A DNA stretch of 64,000 bases from Nymphaea colorata (GCF_008831285.2 NC_045139.1:850204-914203), one strand, 5' to 3'; positions 1-10,616 are shown, counted from the first letter of the stretch. Notes: generated by a model from the letters alone, not told the origin. Program-made: numbers and translations.

Positions 1-265
1 TCTTGCGGCTTCCTGCATGGATAGTAGGTAGGAGCCTTGTCTCGGTTTTTATGCTCCCAATCGAGTAATTGCAAATCCCAGCACACACAAGAGAGTAATC
101 GGCGGATGTCACCGTTGCAAGAAGAGCTTTCGTTGCTCCTCTGTTCAGCTTTACGTATTTGGTTCCCCCAGTGTTATTTCTCAAGTTTTGCTGATATGGC
201 AGCTGTACTTTTGTGAAGCATCAAATTTTCCTACACCCGCTAAGCGTTCTTGTTCACTGCAACAG

Positions 266-1473
266 GATTTACTTGTACAATGTGCTTCAACCAGATAAAG
301 GACCAGTAAAAACTTTTTCAGGCCACCTGATAGAGTCGTTCTATGTAAAGGTACATTTAGGATGTTGTCATCCACGAATAGCATATATAATATATTTCTT
401 TTCTAAATTCTTTATTCTCAGCATTTCATCGTGCAACTGCAGTCTGCTATAAGTCATGACGGTGCTCACTTGCTCAGCGGTTCCACAGATGGTCATGCCT
501 ATGTGTGGCAGGTAGGCTTGCTTCTGCTTACGTTTTTAAAGTAGTGACTTCGCTAGCAGGCGCTGCCGGCGTGCTTATATCAATTCCCTATGTTCCTGGA
601 TCGTGTTAGCAAGCATAATTTGCTTGGAGTTTTTTCTTGGCATTTTGGCAACTGGCAGTGATGCTGAAGGATACTCTTTGATAAATCTTTTAATATGCTA
701 AGTTTTACTGTTATAACTTAATATACACGCAAGCATCCCTTGAATACTATTTGGATAATCACACCTAAAATAATTTCAGGTGGATGAGCCTGAGGCTGCA
801 CCTGTGATGCTGGAAGGCCACGAAGCAGAAGTCACGGCCGTAGATTGGTACATGCTTCACCATGTCCGTTGAAAATGCCCCGTTGATAGACGTCTTTTAA
901 ATCTCGATTTACACATATGTGCAGGTGTCCCTCGGAGATTGGGAAAATTGCTACTGCTGCTGATGATTACACGGTATGTGCTCAAGCATGCACCTGAAGT
1001 TATGGTTGGACGGTCCTTTGCTGGCGAAGGGTTGTTTACCAGTCGATCGTGTCAACAGGCACAAACCTGGAACCACTTGGCCTAAGACTGATGTTAGTTT
1101 TCATTGACAGGTTCGAATCTGGAGGAGTAAGACTGGCAGTTATTTGAATCATAAATCGGCTTCTGTCACTCGAACAGAAGCTACATGTTCTAGCCTTGAA
1201 TATGGACAACTGTGTGGTGATGTCCCCTCAACTGAGCAAACAGAATCACCGCAAACTTCACCTGCCCATTGCTCTCCACCTGACTCTACCAACCTTCAGG
1301 CGTTGACTCCGGAAGCAACAGTAAAGATGAGCTCTTTTCAATCTTTTATGGAAGAGGCACGGTTGCAGAAGACCTCAGAAGACAATATGACGAGCCCGTC
1401 CTCTGTTTTGAACCCACCTTCCTCCTTGAAAAGGAGGAGGACCATTCGAGATTATTTTGTTGCCGCTTCCTGA
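266..1473 (+). CDS. CDT2: CDT2/DTL-type WD40 protein, substrate receptor of CUL4-DDB1 ligase (3' part only)
   Basis: This is the 3' half of a gene that enters from the left edge. Exons read from splice consensus and phase are 266-350, 443-511, 780-847, 925-973 and 1111-1473; the junctions keep one frame. The joined product contains WD40 blade sequence in the order [43 protein letters not shown] and DDYTVRIW, which matches the C-terminal blades of CDT2/DTL. Family knowledge: CDT2 recruits PCNA-bound substrates such as CDT1 to the CUL4-DDB1 ubiquitin ligase in S phase and after DNA damage. A low-complexity Ser/Thr/Pro tail follows the propeller and ends in [13 protein letters not shown], a PIP-box-like motif (TIRDYF) just before the TGA at 1471-1473. 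The N-terminal blades and start codon lie outside the window, and I found no convincing exon in 1-265. The coding-like sequence after the stop is listed separately. Confidence 0.85.
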
Positions 1474-1768
1474 AAATTGGGCCATTCATCCAGTTTCAGA
1501 GGAAAGTGGCTCACCTAAAGCGTTCTTTTAAAGGATACAACTTGACAATTTTTCTATTCAGTCTTCACCAGTAAAAGGTGACGGATGTTCCAACCAGAGA
1601 ATAAGCTCCTTGGTGCCAGAGGGTGAAAAAGTGTTCACCTTTGCTGCCGCAAGCATTCCTTTACAGACTACAACTCGACAATTTTCTGCTCAGTCTTCAC
1701 GAGGAAAAGGTGATGGATGTTCCAAGTGGAGGATAACCTCCTTGGTGCCAGAGGGTGAAGAAAAAGGT
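1469..1768 (+). other. Coding-like, frame-shifted tail after the CDT2 stop codon
   Basis: Directly after the CDT2 stop, the frame shifted by one base (codons starting at 1469) stays open to 2017 except for one TAA at 1529-1531. It reads [16 protein letters not shown], then two similar blocks of about 30 residues, each containing KGDGCS and SLVPEGE. Retention of one frame across both repeat copies suggests this was, or is, protein-coding. It may be an ancestral longer C-terminus of CDT2 lost by a single-base indel, an alternative 3' exon, or an assembly error. An AAG/GTATAT at 1764-1774 could act as a splice donor. No independent function is recognised. Confidence 0.4.
1537..1759 (+). repeat. 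Tandem duplication, about 133-bp period
   Basis: The segment beginning ACAACTTGACAATTTTTC at 1537 recurs from 1670 as ACAACTCGACAATTTTC. Both copies run on through GGTGACGGATGTTCC or GGTGATGGATGTTCC to CCTTGGTGCCAGAGGGTGAA. The copies differ by scattered substitutions and one T in the T-run. Beyond that indel the spacing is 132 bp, so both copies share a reading frame. Confidence 0.85.
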
Positions 1769-2221
1769 ATATGCGCATACAAGCGCAAAATTCTCACGTG
1801 CTGTGGCTGTAGATGCAGGAAGGCTTCTGCGCTTGCGAGGTTTACAGCATGTCAAATACTGAGGGAGATATTGAACAAGAGTAGAGTACTCTTGCGATAT
1901 CCCCTTTTCTATAGCATATTCATTTTTCTCCTTTCTAATTTGTGCTTGGGGAGGATTTCACCACTTCCAAGGCCCGAACCGAAGCTCAAACTATCACAAT
2001 GCTCTAAGAGAGCATGAGCTCTCTCTTTCATACACGCGTACATACTATAACTGTTGAGAGTAAATTTATACCAGTAAATATTTTATAAACAACTATTTGT
2101 TTACCGGAGTCTCTTGGAAAGCACGTCTTTATAGTTCACCTTAGTGGTTGATGGCCTTCTCTGTTGGCCGTACTTTCTGTATCCACCTGGAGAAGCTTTT
2201 CTTGATACTGATTTCTGGCTT

Positions 2222-2329
2222 TGTGACCATATTACTTAAGTCAGCAATTGTTTTCAGATGAATGCAAAAATAAAATGTGACCATATTACTTAAGTCACCA
2301 ATTGTTTTCAGATGAATGCAAAAATAAAT
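2222..2329 (+). repeat. 54-bp tandem duplication
   Basis: TGTGACCATATTACTTAAGT begins at 2222 and again at 2276. The following bases, including TTTTCAGATGAATGCAAAAA, are also repeated, with only one or two differences between copies. It lies in the 3' flank of the CDT2 gene. Confidence 0.85.
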
Positions 2330-3597
2330 TTTTTCATGAATGCTTTGGCGTTATGTATAAGCCAACATTTTATGATTCAAAGTTGGAATAGAAAGTTTTA
2401 TGATTCAGCATGCCTTACGATTCCACTTTACAGATGGAAGTCTCATGGAATATTTATGTGCTAAGCTTGTATGGATAACCTTGTTCTGCAGCAGAAGCTT
2501 GAAAAAATGAGTAGTTTTTTAAATCTCTACCAGTTTGGAATCGCGTAATTGTTGCTTGAAGGGTATCCCCCGCAACGTAGCTCCGGTCATTCAGGTCTAA
2601 AGCTAATATACCGGATGTAGTCTTGCATAACATAGAACACAAAACAGAAATGCACCTGCTATGCCGCTTCTGTTAGTGGAGATTTTTAGCTTGGAGGAAA
2701 TCCTTGAACAGCAGAAACATTACCTTTTTGTGTGTCTAACATAACTTTCAGGACTAGTGCATGTATTGAATTTTAGGTAAATTGTTTGAGGTCAATGTAT
2801 GGTCTGAGGAAGGTTCAAGAGAGAATCAATCGGTTAACAAAGATTAGGGACGAAGAGGATCATTTCATAAGTAATAGGTGCAGCATTCTTCAAACAAGTC
2901 ATAAATGCCTTTTTCGTAATGCTACATGAAAATAGGGTCGCCAATTCCTCTGCTTGAGCAAGATCCTCTTCCAACACATAATCGAGTAAAAGAGTACGAA
3001 ATATACTCAAAGACTACCAGCTGAATGTACGTATACACTTGAAAAATTATCTACCTAAAACAGGGAAATCGACGCAGCTAAAACTTGTAAAGGAGGTTTA
3101 TCATTAGGGACATAGTAAAGCAGCAGAACAATTTTCTTCTCAGCACAGTTGGTGGCTGAGAGATTCATTTGACAGTGTGAATCACGCTCGATCATCTCAC
3201 TATCTGATTACGAATGAAAAAGAAAAAGGATGCCGCTTCTGCCAACGGATTGAAGGTCAAAATTTCAGTTCTAACTTTAGTCCACGACGTAACTCCAGGT
3301 ATCTTCTCGGAAAGAATTCTGTCTATTCCGCAATAAGGAACGGCTAGTCGATATAACTTTGCCAAGGAACATGCGACTGTCTCTCTCTATCCTCACCATT
3401 CACCACCACTTATTCACAGACGACTAAATTCCACGCAATCCAGACCAAAAACAACGGAACTGTAAGAGCCGCAGAGGAAAAGCAACTAAAACCACAATTC
3501 GTTCAGTACCCACAAAATTTGAGCCACATAAGATCCACAGTTCAAAAGTAGAAGAAGCAGAAACAAGAGAGAAAGAAAACCAGAGGGGGAGAGCTCC
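2330..3597. other. Intergenic between convergent CDT2 and plastid S17 genes
   Basis: No supported gene. On the minus strand, about 2864-3000 has a short open, coding-looking stretch (LLLDYVLEEDLAQAEELATL in part). It has no start codon and no recognisable family, so it is noted only as a possible exon relic. The rest is AT-rich and should contain the 3' UTRs of both flanking genes. Confidence 0.4.
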
Positions 3598-4062
3598 CTA
3601 TGACCGAGCGGGCTCCAGAGGGAGGCCTAGCTCCTCTGGCACTGCTTCCGGCGACTTAGGCTTGTTCTTGGGGGCAACGGGGACGGCGAGGAACGACTTG
3701 GTCTTGCTGATGGGTCTGCTCTTCTCGAGCTGGACGATATCTCCCACTTTGAACTGGTTAAGTGGGTCGTGCGCCTGATACTTCTTCTTGCTCTTGATCC
3801 TGCGCTTGTACTTGGGGTGGGCGTAGATCCTCGTCACCTCCACGGCCACGGTCTTGTCGTTGGTGGAGCAGACCACCTTGCCTTGCAGCTTCTTCATGGC
3901 CTTGATGGGGAGGAAGGATGGCGGTGGTGGCGCAGCCGGAAAGGAAGAGGTGGAGGGCTGGTTGAGAAGGGGGAGAGGAAGGGATCCATGGAGGAAGGAG
4001 GAGGACTTGAGGGGCTTCAGAGACGGAAGGCGAAGGGACGTGGGAGGGGAGAGGAGAAACAT
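3598..4062 (-). CDS. RPS17: 30S ribosomal protein S17, chloroplastic (nuclear gene)
   Basis: An intronless 154-codon gene. The first 50 or so residues are rich in Ser, Pro and Leu and nearly free of acidic residues (MFLLSPPTSLRLPSLKPLKS...), as expected of a plastid transit peptide. The conserved uS17 domain starts at about residue 55 with MKKLQGKVVCSTNDKTVAVE, continues with HPKYKRRIKSKKKY and the KVGDIVQLEKSRPISKTKSF signature, and ends in a Pro/Lys/Glu-rich plant-specific tail. Family knowledge: S17 is a primary 16S rRNA-binding protein of the small subunit, and the nuclear copy serves plastid translation. The chosen ATG gives the transit peptide; the internal Met near residue 55 lies close to where the mature protein begins. 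The GC content is clearly higher than in the surrounding DNA. Confidence 0.95.
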   Translation of the reverse strand: MFLLSPPTSLRLPSLKPLKSSSFLHGSLPLPLLNQPSTSSFPAAPPPPSFLPIKAMKKLQGKVVCSTNDKTVAVEVTRIYAHPKYKRRIKSKKKYQAHDPLNQFKVGDIVQLEKSRPISKTKSFLAVPVAPKNKPKSPEAVPEELGLPLEPARS

Positions 4063-4888
4063 TTCCTTCTTCTGCAGAGGGAGAGAGGGAGGGGATGAGG
4101 GAGAGCGAGAGGAGAGGAGTGAAGCCTGGTAAAGTGGATGAGGCGCCTTGGCTCTTCGTTTGGGATTTTCTTTTTCAATTCATCTACAACCTTGTAGGCA
4201 ATTTACACCGTTGTTCTTATTTTAGCGTGATTGACAAATGCATGCCTGAGTGAGGCAGTGATGTTTGCTCTTTTTAAAACGTTTACATTTTGCATCTTTC
4301 CCTAGTTATGAGCTTAACAAAGTGGGATCGCATAATTTCTTTGTGACATTTTACTGACTCATAAATTTCCTCTTCAGGGTTTTTTCATGACTATGTTTGT
4401 GCTTGTAAACAAAATTTCGTTTTTTGTAATTTCTGTAGTGAGGTCACATTTTTCACAAAAATTATAAAATAAAGTCCTGAAGTGCACTTCGGTTAACTTG
4501 AAAATTATAAAATATAATTAGTGGTAGAGGTAGGAAAATAATTACAGCTTACTCTTCATCTTAGAAAGTTTACCCTAAAAGACAGTAAGAAAGAAAGAAA
4601 TTAGTCCCTTCAATAACATGTTTCCCATAAGGTAAGGTGGCAAATACAGTTAAGCGTCAGAATATTGAGTGTTTTCAAATACAAAGATAGATTTTCCACT
4701 CATAATCTGAAGTTGATGAACGTTTCAGTTACTTACAAGTCGTATAAGCTTGGAACGAATCGCTTTATCTAAGCTCTTGAACATGATCCTAAAGTATGTT
4801 CAACTGTTTCCTTAAAAATTATTCACTGCACCGATTGCTCTGCACAATGCATGGTTAAAAAACCAATTTGTCATTTCTTTTGGGACGG
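4063..4888. other. Upstream region of RPS17 and AT-rich intergenic DNA
   Basis: The first 80 bases hold a purine-rich stretch (GAGAGAGGGAGGGG on the plus strand), which would be a CT-rich leader on the RPS17 sense strand. I saw no gene or clear repeat in the remainder. Confidence 0.4.
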
Positions 4889-4990
4889 ACACCCTACTTT
4901 GTAGAATTTAGTCGCATATCTAAGACTATGAAAATTTAACACCCTACTTTGGAAAATGTAGTCACATATCTAAGAGTGTCAAAATTTTTA
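4889..4990 (+). repeat. 50-bp tandem duplication
   Basis: ACACCCTACTTTGTAGAATT (4889) recurs 50 bp later as ACACCCTACTTTGGAAAATG. Both are followed by TAGTC(G/A)CATATCTAAGA. The copies have diverged moderately. Confidence 0.7.
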
Positions 4991-5186
4991 GAGGACTTAT
5001 AAAGTGGGTTGATAAGTGAATGATTGTCCTGTTTTAGAGTTTGAATAGAAATTGTTAGCGGGTGGATGAAGATCCGCTTGATCAGGAGCCCAAGCGTAAG
5101 CCTGGTGTGGGAATGAGATGAATTGTTATATCTTTGGTTATTAGAATCTCACTAGTCGAAATACACATATATGTCCCTACAAGTAG

Positions 5187-5596
5187 TAGGGATGTCAACG
5201 GATCGGATTCGAATCAGATATATTCTTAATCATATCCACTTTTTACGATATTCACATATTCATATTCGAATTCGAATAAAGAAAAATAATATATAAATCC
5301 AAATCCGAAATCTGATTTTACAATCTGAATCTGATCGGAATCTGATTTTTATATTTATATCTGAATCCGAATTTTGAACCGGATTTTGCTAATTTTCAAA
5401 ATTTAATGGCATTAGATACATGATATTTGTCTAAAAATGAATTCCATCTGAATCTGTATCCAAATCCGATTTGATATTTATGTATATCCAAAGCCGAATT
5501 TGATTTCTTAATCGGATAATTTTTTTTTTCATATCTGATTTTTTTGAATATGTTCGATCAAATATTCGATTCAAATCGGATATATTGACATCCCTA
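5187..5596. mobile_element. MITE-like element with terminal inverted repeats, copy 1
   Basis: About 410 bp bounded by perfect 12-bp inverted ends, TAGGGATGTCAA on the left and TTGACATCCCTA on the right. The inverted similarity continues imperfectly inward (GGATCGGATTCGAATC against GATTCAAATCGGATAT). The interior is AT-rich, made of reiterated GAATCTGAT/AATCCGAA words, with no coding capacity. A second copy lies near 21.0 kb. Ends of this kind are typical of hAT-like MITEs, but the superfamily is an inference and a clean target-site duplication was not established. Confidence 0.75.
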
Positions 5597-7214
5597 CCTA
5601 CAAGCGAAAGTGCTAGCTTTAAGGTTTCATGTTGCTAATAATGCGACTGAGTTTTCATGCTCGGTTGCTAGGAGTGCTATTAAGGGGCCATTTGGCAACG
5701 AAAACAGCTTCTAATTACTTTATGAATATGCCCAAAAAGTAGTATAGGCTCCTAATGGAAGACCTTGATGATCAGATCAAACTTTAACGGGATTTGAGGG
5801 TTTGATCTTACTTGGAGCGCTCCTTAAATCTACAGTTCTAGGAAACTAAAGATTTGATAACCATATATTTAAGATCTTCATTGTTCTAAAAACTCTTGCC
5901 CTCTATTCAGTAAGGAAGTTGTATGACTTGTTAAAGATCTATGATCCTTATTAAAGATCAAGGGCCGAAAATCTTCGAATATAAGAACCCACAGATCTCA
6001 TACCATCTCATATATAAGATCTGAGTTCACCCTCTTAAGATTATAAAGTTCATCTTCTAATGAATTCACGGGATTTTTATAATCATCAACACATCCTTAA
6101 ATGCTGACCAAACTCATAGAAGGTTTGTTTTCCGTGTGCTATGCATGGGATGCGGCGAAACTACTGGGAGACAGATTGAGATCTGCCAGACCAGGGGTCC
6201 GAGCACAGTGTGGAAGTGGGTTGGGTCATTACATTCAATAAACGTTTTTATCATAATCCATTTAATTAACACGATTTCTAAGTTGACTTGCTTCATTAAC
6301 TGAAAAAGTTTGGCGCAATATGAACTGTTGAATGCTTGGAGATATGTCCAAGAATCGGATTCACATGATCCTTAACGTGATTTTTCCTTTCTCTCAACGT
6401 GCCAAACAGTGTACGGGGATCTTGCTAGGCATATTTTTGAATCTTCCCCAAAGTCCTATCTCCATCAAATAATTGAGTCAAGGCATTCATGTTTATGCAC
6501 AAGGGGAAAATTTGTCCATTGAAGAGGAAACCAAAATTTCTGAGTTTGCTTCTTTCCTCTTCCTACTTTTTGGTTAACTTGATCTCTAATTAAATTCATC
6601 CCTTATAAGTTAAATCTATTAAGAATATAACTTTGGTGTTGCTATTAATTTCAAGTCAAATTCATTTTTTCCTCTAATCAACCATGGTTAGCAACTTATC
6701 ATAATCATAAGTTAGCCAAAATAGATTTATCTTGCTCCTTAAATACTTGCGTGCCTTGTTACTAACTTATTCTTTGATTTTTTCTTCAAAGGTATCTAAA
6801 TTATTAATAGAATGAAAACAATTTTGGTGGAGGATTGACTAAGAAACTTGCTTAATGAAAAATTTTGAACAAATTGAATCAAGCCGTGTTTTTAGTTCTG
6901 AAAAAAAAATCATTAAGAATATGTGATTGAAATACAGTAAGATCTTGTCATCACAAGACTGTCAGAATTAGTACAACTTTTTCCAAATAAGTTGTGACTT
7001 ACTATGCCAAACCCTAGCTTTCTATGCCTAAAAATGTACCTTTGAACTGAAGTTTTCAACATTTCTTTGGTCAAATTTGATTAGTGATTTCCATTGCCGA
7101 ATCCAAAATTTGACAATTTCATGGCAGAGAATTTTCACCACAAGTATGAACACTTCCATATCTAGTGATTCAAAGATTAATTCTTATCAAATCAATTACA
7201 TATAAAGCAAGTGC
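5597..7214. other. AT-rich intergenic DNA
   Basis: No coding region is supported. GGGGCCATTTGGCAACG at 5684 and CGTGCCAAACAGTG at 6400 are roughly inverted, like the ends of plant MITEs, but the 700-bp spacing and weak similarity do not prove an element. Confidence 0.4.
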
Positions 7215-7240
7215 ATTATTATTATTATTATTATTATTAT
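7215..7240. repeat. (ATT)n microsatellite
   Basis: About nine tandem ATT units, immediately beside the SINE relic that follows. It could be the 3' tail of that element. Confidence 0.85.
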
Positions 7241-7241
7241 G

Positions 7242-7430
7242 TTTAAATTTCGGGTGGGTGGGAGGCTAATCGCATTACCCTAGTGAATGCTTAAACTTCC
7301 CCCCTTCTCTCCTTCATAGTTTCTTGCGGTGACGCTCTTGCTGTGCTTCAACTTGCACGTCGGTGACGCCACATGAGTTTGAAAGGAAAATTGGTGCTCC
7401 GTCCATTGCGCTAACCCCCGGGGGATTGCT
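7242..7430 (-). mobile_element. Diverged SINE relic, copy 1
   Basis: TTTCGGGTGGGTGGGAGGCT matches the 3' end of the SINE at 13.25 kb (TTTCGGGTGAGCGAGAGGTT). CTTCAACTTGCACGTCGGTG matches the family core CTTCAACTTGGATGTCACGC. The tRNA-like head is badly eroded. Orientation is inferred from the better copies. Confidence 0.5.
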
Positions 7431-7909
7431 TAAAAATTTAAAAATTTGACTTGTCCTTCGTACGAAGAATATCGGTAAAGGTTGTGTGCACTGTTCTCAT
7501 GTTGGCCAAGTTTGACTTGAAATCACAACGAAATGTACAAATTATATCTGAACTTTGCTGGATTCGAATGTTCCTGAAAATTGAACATCAAATCCAACTA
7601 ATTGATATCATATTGTACTCAGATATTCGATTTCAGTAACAGATCATCTCCGGTTGTCTCTCTTCATCCCCAGTTGGGTCAGTTTTCTGCCCCTCAAAAA
7701 CCAGGGTGAATCGGACTTGAGTGCATAAGGTGATCGGTATTTAGAACAAAATAATATGTATAAATGAGTTAATTTGAACAAAAAGTATATACGATGAGGT
7801 CATATGTTTGGACATGATGTCTGCGGACAATTTTACAAGTTTTTAGCGTCAAGCAAGTTCTCATGTAGCTGTGGTCCAAATCCAATTTCTTTGGACGATT
7901 GTATGGATG

Positions 7910-8050
7910 CTGGTATCAATCAGTGTTGTAAAAATCGGTTTCCAATTCGAATCGGTCGAAAAAAAAATCGGAGTCTAATTCGAATCGGTCGGAAAAAGAT
8001 TCAAAAAGTTGGTTGAATCAAATCGGAATCAGATTTTTTTCTTTGCATCA
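7910..8050. repeat. AATCGG-rich degenerate repeat
   Basis: TTCGAATCGGTCG(A/G)AAAAA occurs twice (about 7947 and 7979), within a run of AATCGG/AATCGAA words that resemble the interior of the MITE-like family at 5.2 kb. It directly precedes the AT-rich repeat at 8.1 kb and may be part of the same insertion. Confidence 0.4.
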
Positions 8051-8134
8051 AATCAAAATAAATTTATATTTTTAAGTAACAAAAAAGTTAAAAAAAAATA
8101 AAATTAATGAAACTTTAAAAGAAATATTGTGTGT

Positions 8135-8528
8135 GAGCAGTTTAAACTATAGTCATGAAAAACACATTTTTTTGAAGAAAAAAACCCATATAAAATGTGA
8201 TCAATAAGTCACCCATTTAAATAAAAAAATGAACAACAGTTTTTTGAAAAAAAAAATGTCAAAACCAAAAAAACATGAAAAATTCGTTTTTGTTCATTTA
8301 TTTTATCAATTTTGATAGTGATTTTCACGTTTTTTAATGCCAAACAGCTTGTTTTTATGTGTTAATTTGTATTTATTGTTTATTTCCTTATTGCTTTATG
8401 TTTGTGTTATCAGTTTCTCACTTTTTTATATTTTTTCCTTTTTTGGATTTTTTTATAAAAAATTAACTTATTTCTTTCATGGTATTATACTTAAAAAAAA
8501 AAAAACCTCGCCATTTAAAAACTCTAGA
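8135..8528 (+). repeat. AT-rich interspersed repeat, copy 1
   Basis: Extremely AT-rich, with T- and A-runs. It shares TTTTTTAATGCCAAACA, GT(T/G)ATCAGTTTCTCACTT and the terminal pattern (A)n-CCTCGCC(A/G)TTTAAAA with the element at 17.1 kb. The 3' end is the most diagnostic part. No coding capacity; possibly a non-autonomous transposon. Confidence 0.65.
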
Positions 8529-8964
8529 ATCATTTCATAATCAGGGCCATGTTTCGAATTAAAAGAAGCCCGGAGATTCGATTCGAGGTGGCAGATTCAG
8601 GTCGAACCCACAACTTTGCCTGCATGAGTATGCGTGTGTAAAATGTGAACAACTTGAAGTTGCAAGCACCTGCAGATCGTTCAACACAGTTTTGGCGTGT
8701 GGAACTCTGTAGACACCGAGGGCCACACAAGAGCATGAGTAGTGCCAAAATTTTTGGAAGAAAAAGCCAATCCATTTACTTGGCACTGTTCAACTACAAA
8801 AGCCAATATGATCATGAACTCATCAATGATTGAAGGTGCTTCCTAAATTTATCTGTTACAAATGAAGCTTGGTAGGTGGAAATTAAGTTAAACTCCCATG
8901 GCACATGATTCCCAATAATATGCTACAATTTTTTTGGACAATTAAATTAGTAACAGGCACAACT

Positions 8965-8968
<4 letters not shown>
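8529..8968. other. Intergenic DNA
   Basis: Short overlapping open frames on both strands show no conserved motif. No gene is supported. Confidence 0.4.

Positions 8969-9001
<33 letters not shown>
8969..9001. repeat. (AT)n microsatellite
   Basis: An uninterrupted run of about 16 AT dinucleotides. Confidence 0.95.
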
Positions 9002-9004
<3 letters not shown>

Positions 9005-9129
9005 CACAGTCAACCTATATATTGTATTGATTAAACATAAGGCCTGACCTGTTAGGTATTCGTATTTGACATCCTCTTGGCATGTACCAATTTCTGAATT
9101 CAGAACAAGTTGATCACTTCTCCTAGTCA

Positions 9130-9420
9130 TGTTGGAAAGTCCGCAAACTGCAAACAATAAACGGCGGGCCGTGGGTTCAAACTTCAAACCTTTCCGGGCA
9201 GCTTCCGAGGGCCTCACCCAATTGTTCCGGAACAACTCTGGGCCTAGCCCTACTTGGATTCAGAGGTTGGACTGTCGGCTCGCCCCTAAAGAAAATCCTG
9301 GCTCCGCCCTTGTCTGGGCCGAACCGGTTGCGCCAGTAGCAGAGACAAAAATTTTAAGTCAGGAGGGCGCAAATTTATACGTTTGCAGTTGTGGGACAAG
9401 ATTCATGTAAATTGATATAT
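9130..9420. mobile_element. Probable transposon relic
   Basis: This GC-richer patch contains ATCCTGGCTCCGCCCTTGTC (9294) and AGAGACAAAAATTTTAAGTC with GGAGGGCGC (9341-9370). Word pairs like these are often found at the ends of decayed plant transposons. No frame encodes a recognisable protein. The call rests on general resemblance only. Confidence 0.3.
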
Positions 9421-10254
9421 AAAAAATTAACAAAGTTGCTTAATTATTAAGCAAGTAACAAATTACCCATAAATGATCCATCTTAATTAGATTTATCTGA
9501 AAAAGAAAGAATAAAGTAAACTAAGTTTGTTTAAGAGGGGTCATTTATAAATTCAGTATACACTTTAATGTTTTTCATCTAAAGGATGTTCTTTGGGAAT
9601 TTGTAAAGCTTCTAGTTATTGATATTTAAAACTTGAGTAGTGATTTTGTTGTTTGCCTAAAAGTTAAGTATTTTTTTTTTACTTTTAATTTATATAATTG
9701 ATGGATTTTGGCAGTTATATGTGGCTTGGGTACTTGGGTTAAGCCAATGTCAAACATGCATCTTAGCCTGGTGTTTATTTCTTTATAATAAAGGGAAAAA
9801 TTTAGCAATTTGTGGGCAATCATCTAATTAGGAAAATGATATTTTACAAAAAACAATTACTTTTTGAAGGACACATCCGTTGCATGAGATGAGTTCCTGC
9901 TTATATTTTTAGAGCAATTCACAAACCTTTCGCTGTTCCAAACAAATTAAGTCTCCTTCACGTCATTAACAATGTTTTATGTTTGTAATTTGGCATGCAC
10001 GCACTCGGCACACACAACACACACACATTTATAACATGTACTTACTATATATTTGGGGAAAATGTTTATGTCTTCATGAAATTCTAAGCCCCTTGAACGC
10101 ATTTTTCATTGCCTATTGTCTAAACAGGCGACTTTGGGGCTTTATAAATTCACCAAATACTTCAACACAATCTAGACCAACAACCTTTCATGCAAGTGAA
10201 CTGTCACTCAAAAGTAACTAATTAAACTGATGCATGTTCAAGCATGAAGTCATT

Positions 10255-10256
<2 letters not shown>
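9421..10256. other. AT-rich intergenic DNA upstream of the acyltransferase
   Basis: No coding region or clear repeat. A short CACACA-type run lies near 10007-10028. Confidence 0.4.

Positions 10257-10337
<81 letters not shown>
10257..10337. repeat. Compound (AT)n(AG)n microsatellite
   Basis: About 26 AT units run directly into about 14 AG units. It lies 280 bp upstream of the acyltransferase ATG, in its likely promoter. Similar compound tracts occur at 60.3, 62.5 and 62.9 kb. Confidence 0.97.
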
Positions 10338-10340
<3 letters not shown>

Positions 10341-10516
10341 CCAGCTTTCTCCTCTTTTCCCAATGGCGCGTCATAGGTCGAAAGTTTCTTATGTCATGAA
10401 TTTCTATATCATATTTTTCGAGCAGCTTTCTCCTGGTGAAATTTTCAAAGCGAGGACACCATTTTCCAAACACATTTTAAACACAGGCAGCAGTATTTCA
10501 CCTAGACTGGCTTCCT

Positions 10517-10524
10517 TATATATA
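10517..10524 (+). promoter_or_regulatory. TATA box candidate for the acyltransferase gene
   Basis: TATATATA lies 93 bp upstream of the ATG at 10617, in a non-repetitive context (CTTCCTTATATATAGGTCC). That position would give a leader of roughly 60 nt. Transcription start is not shown by sequence. Confidence 0.55.
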
Positions 10525-10616
10525 GGTCCTTTGCTTCTCCTGATATCTGCACCCCAGAAGCCAGCTTTGGCATCTCCCCACATCAAGAAAAAACTGTCCC
10601 TCAGAGATCTACCAAA

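Noticed and set aside
1-265. Upstream exons of the CDT2 gene
   Set aside because: No stretch here matched the preceding WD40 blades or had paired splice sites in phase. It is most likely intron.
3769-4132. Open frames of 92-109 codons on the plus strand
   Set aside because: They are antisense to the RPS17 coding region and owe their openness to its GC-rich codons. No domain is present.
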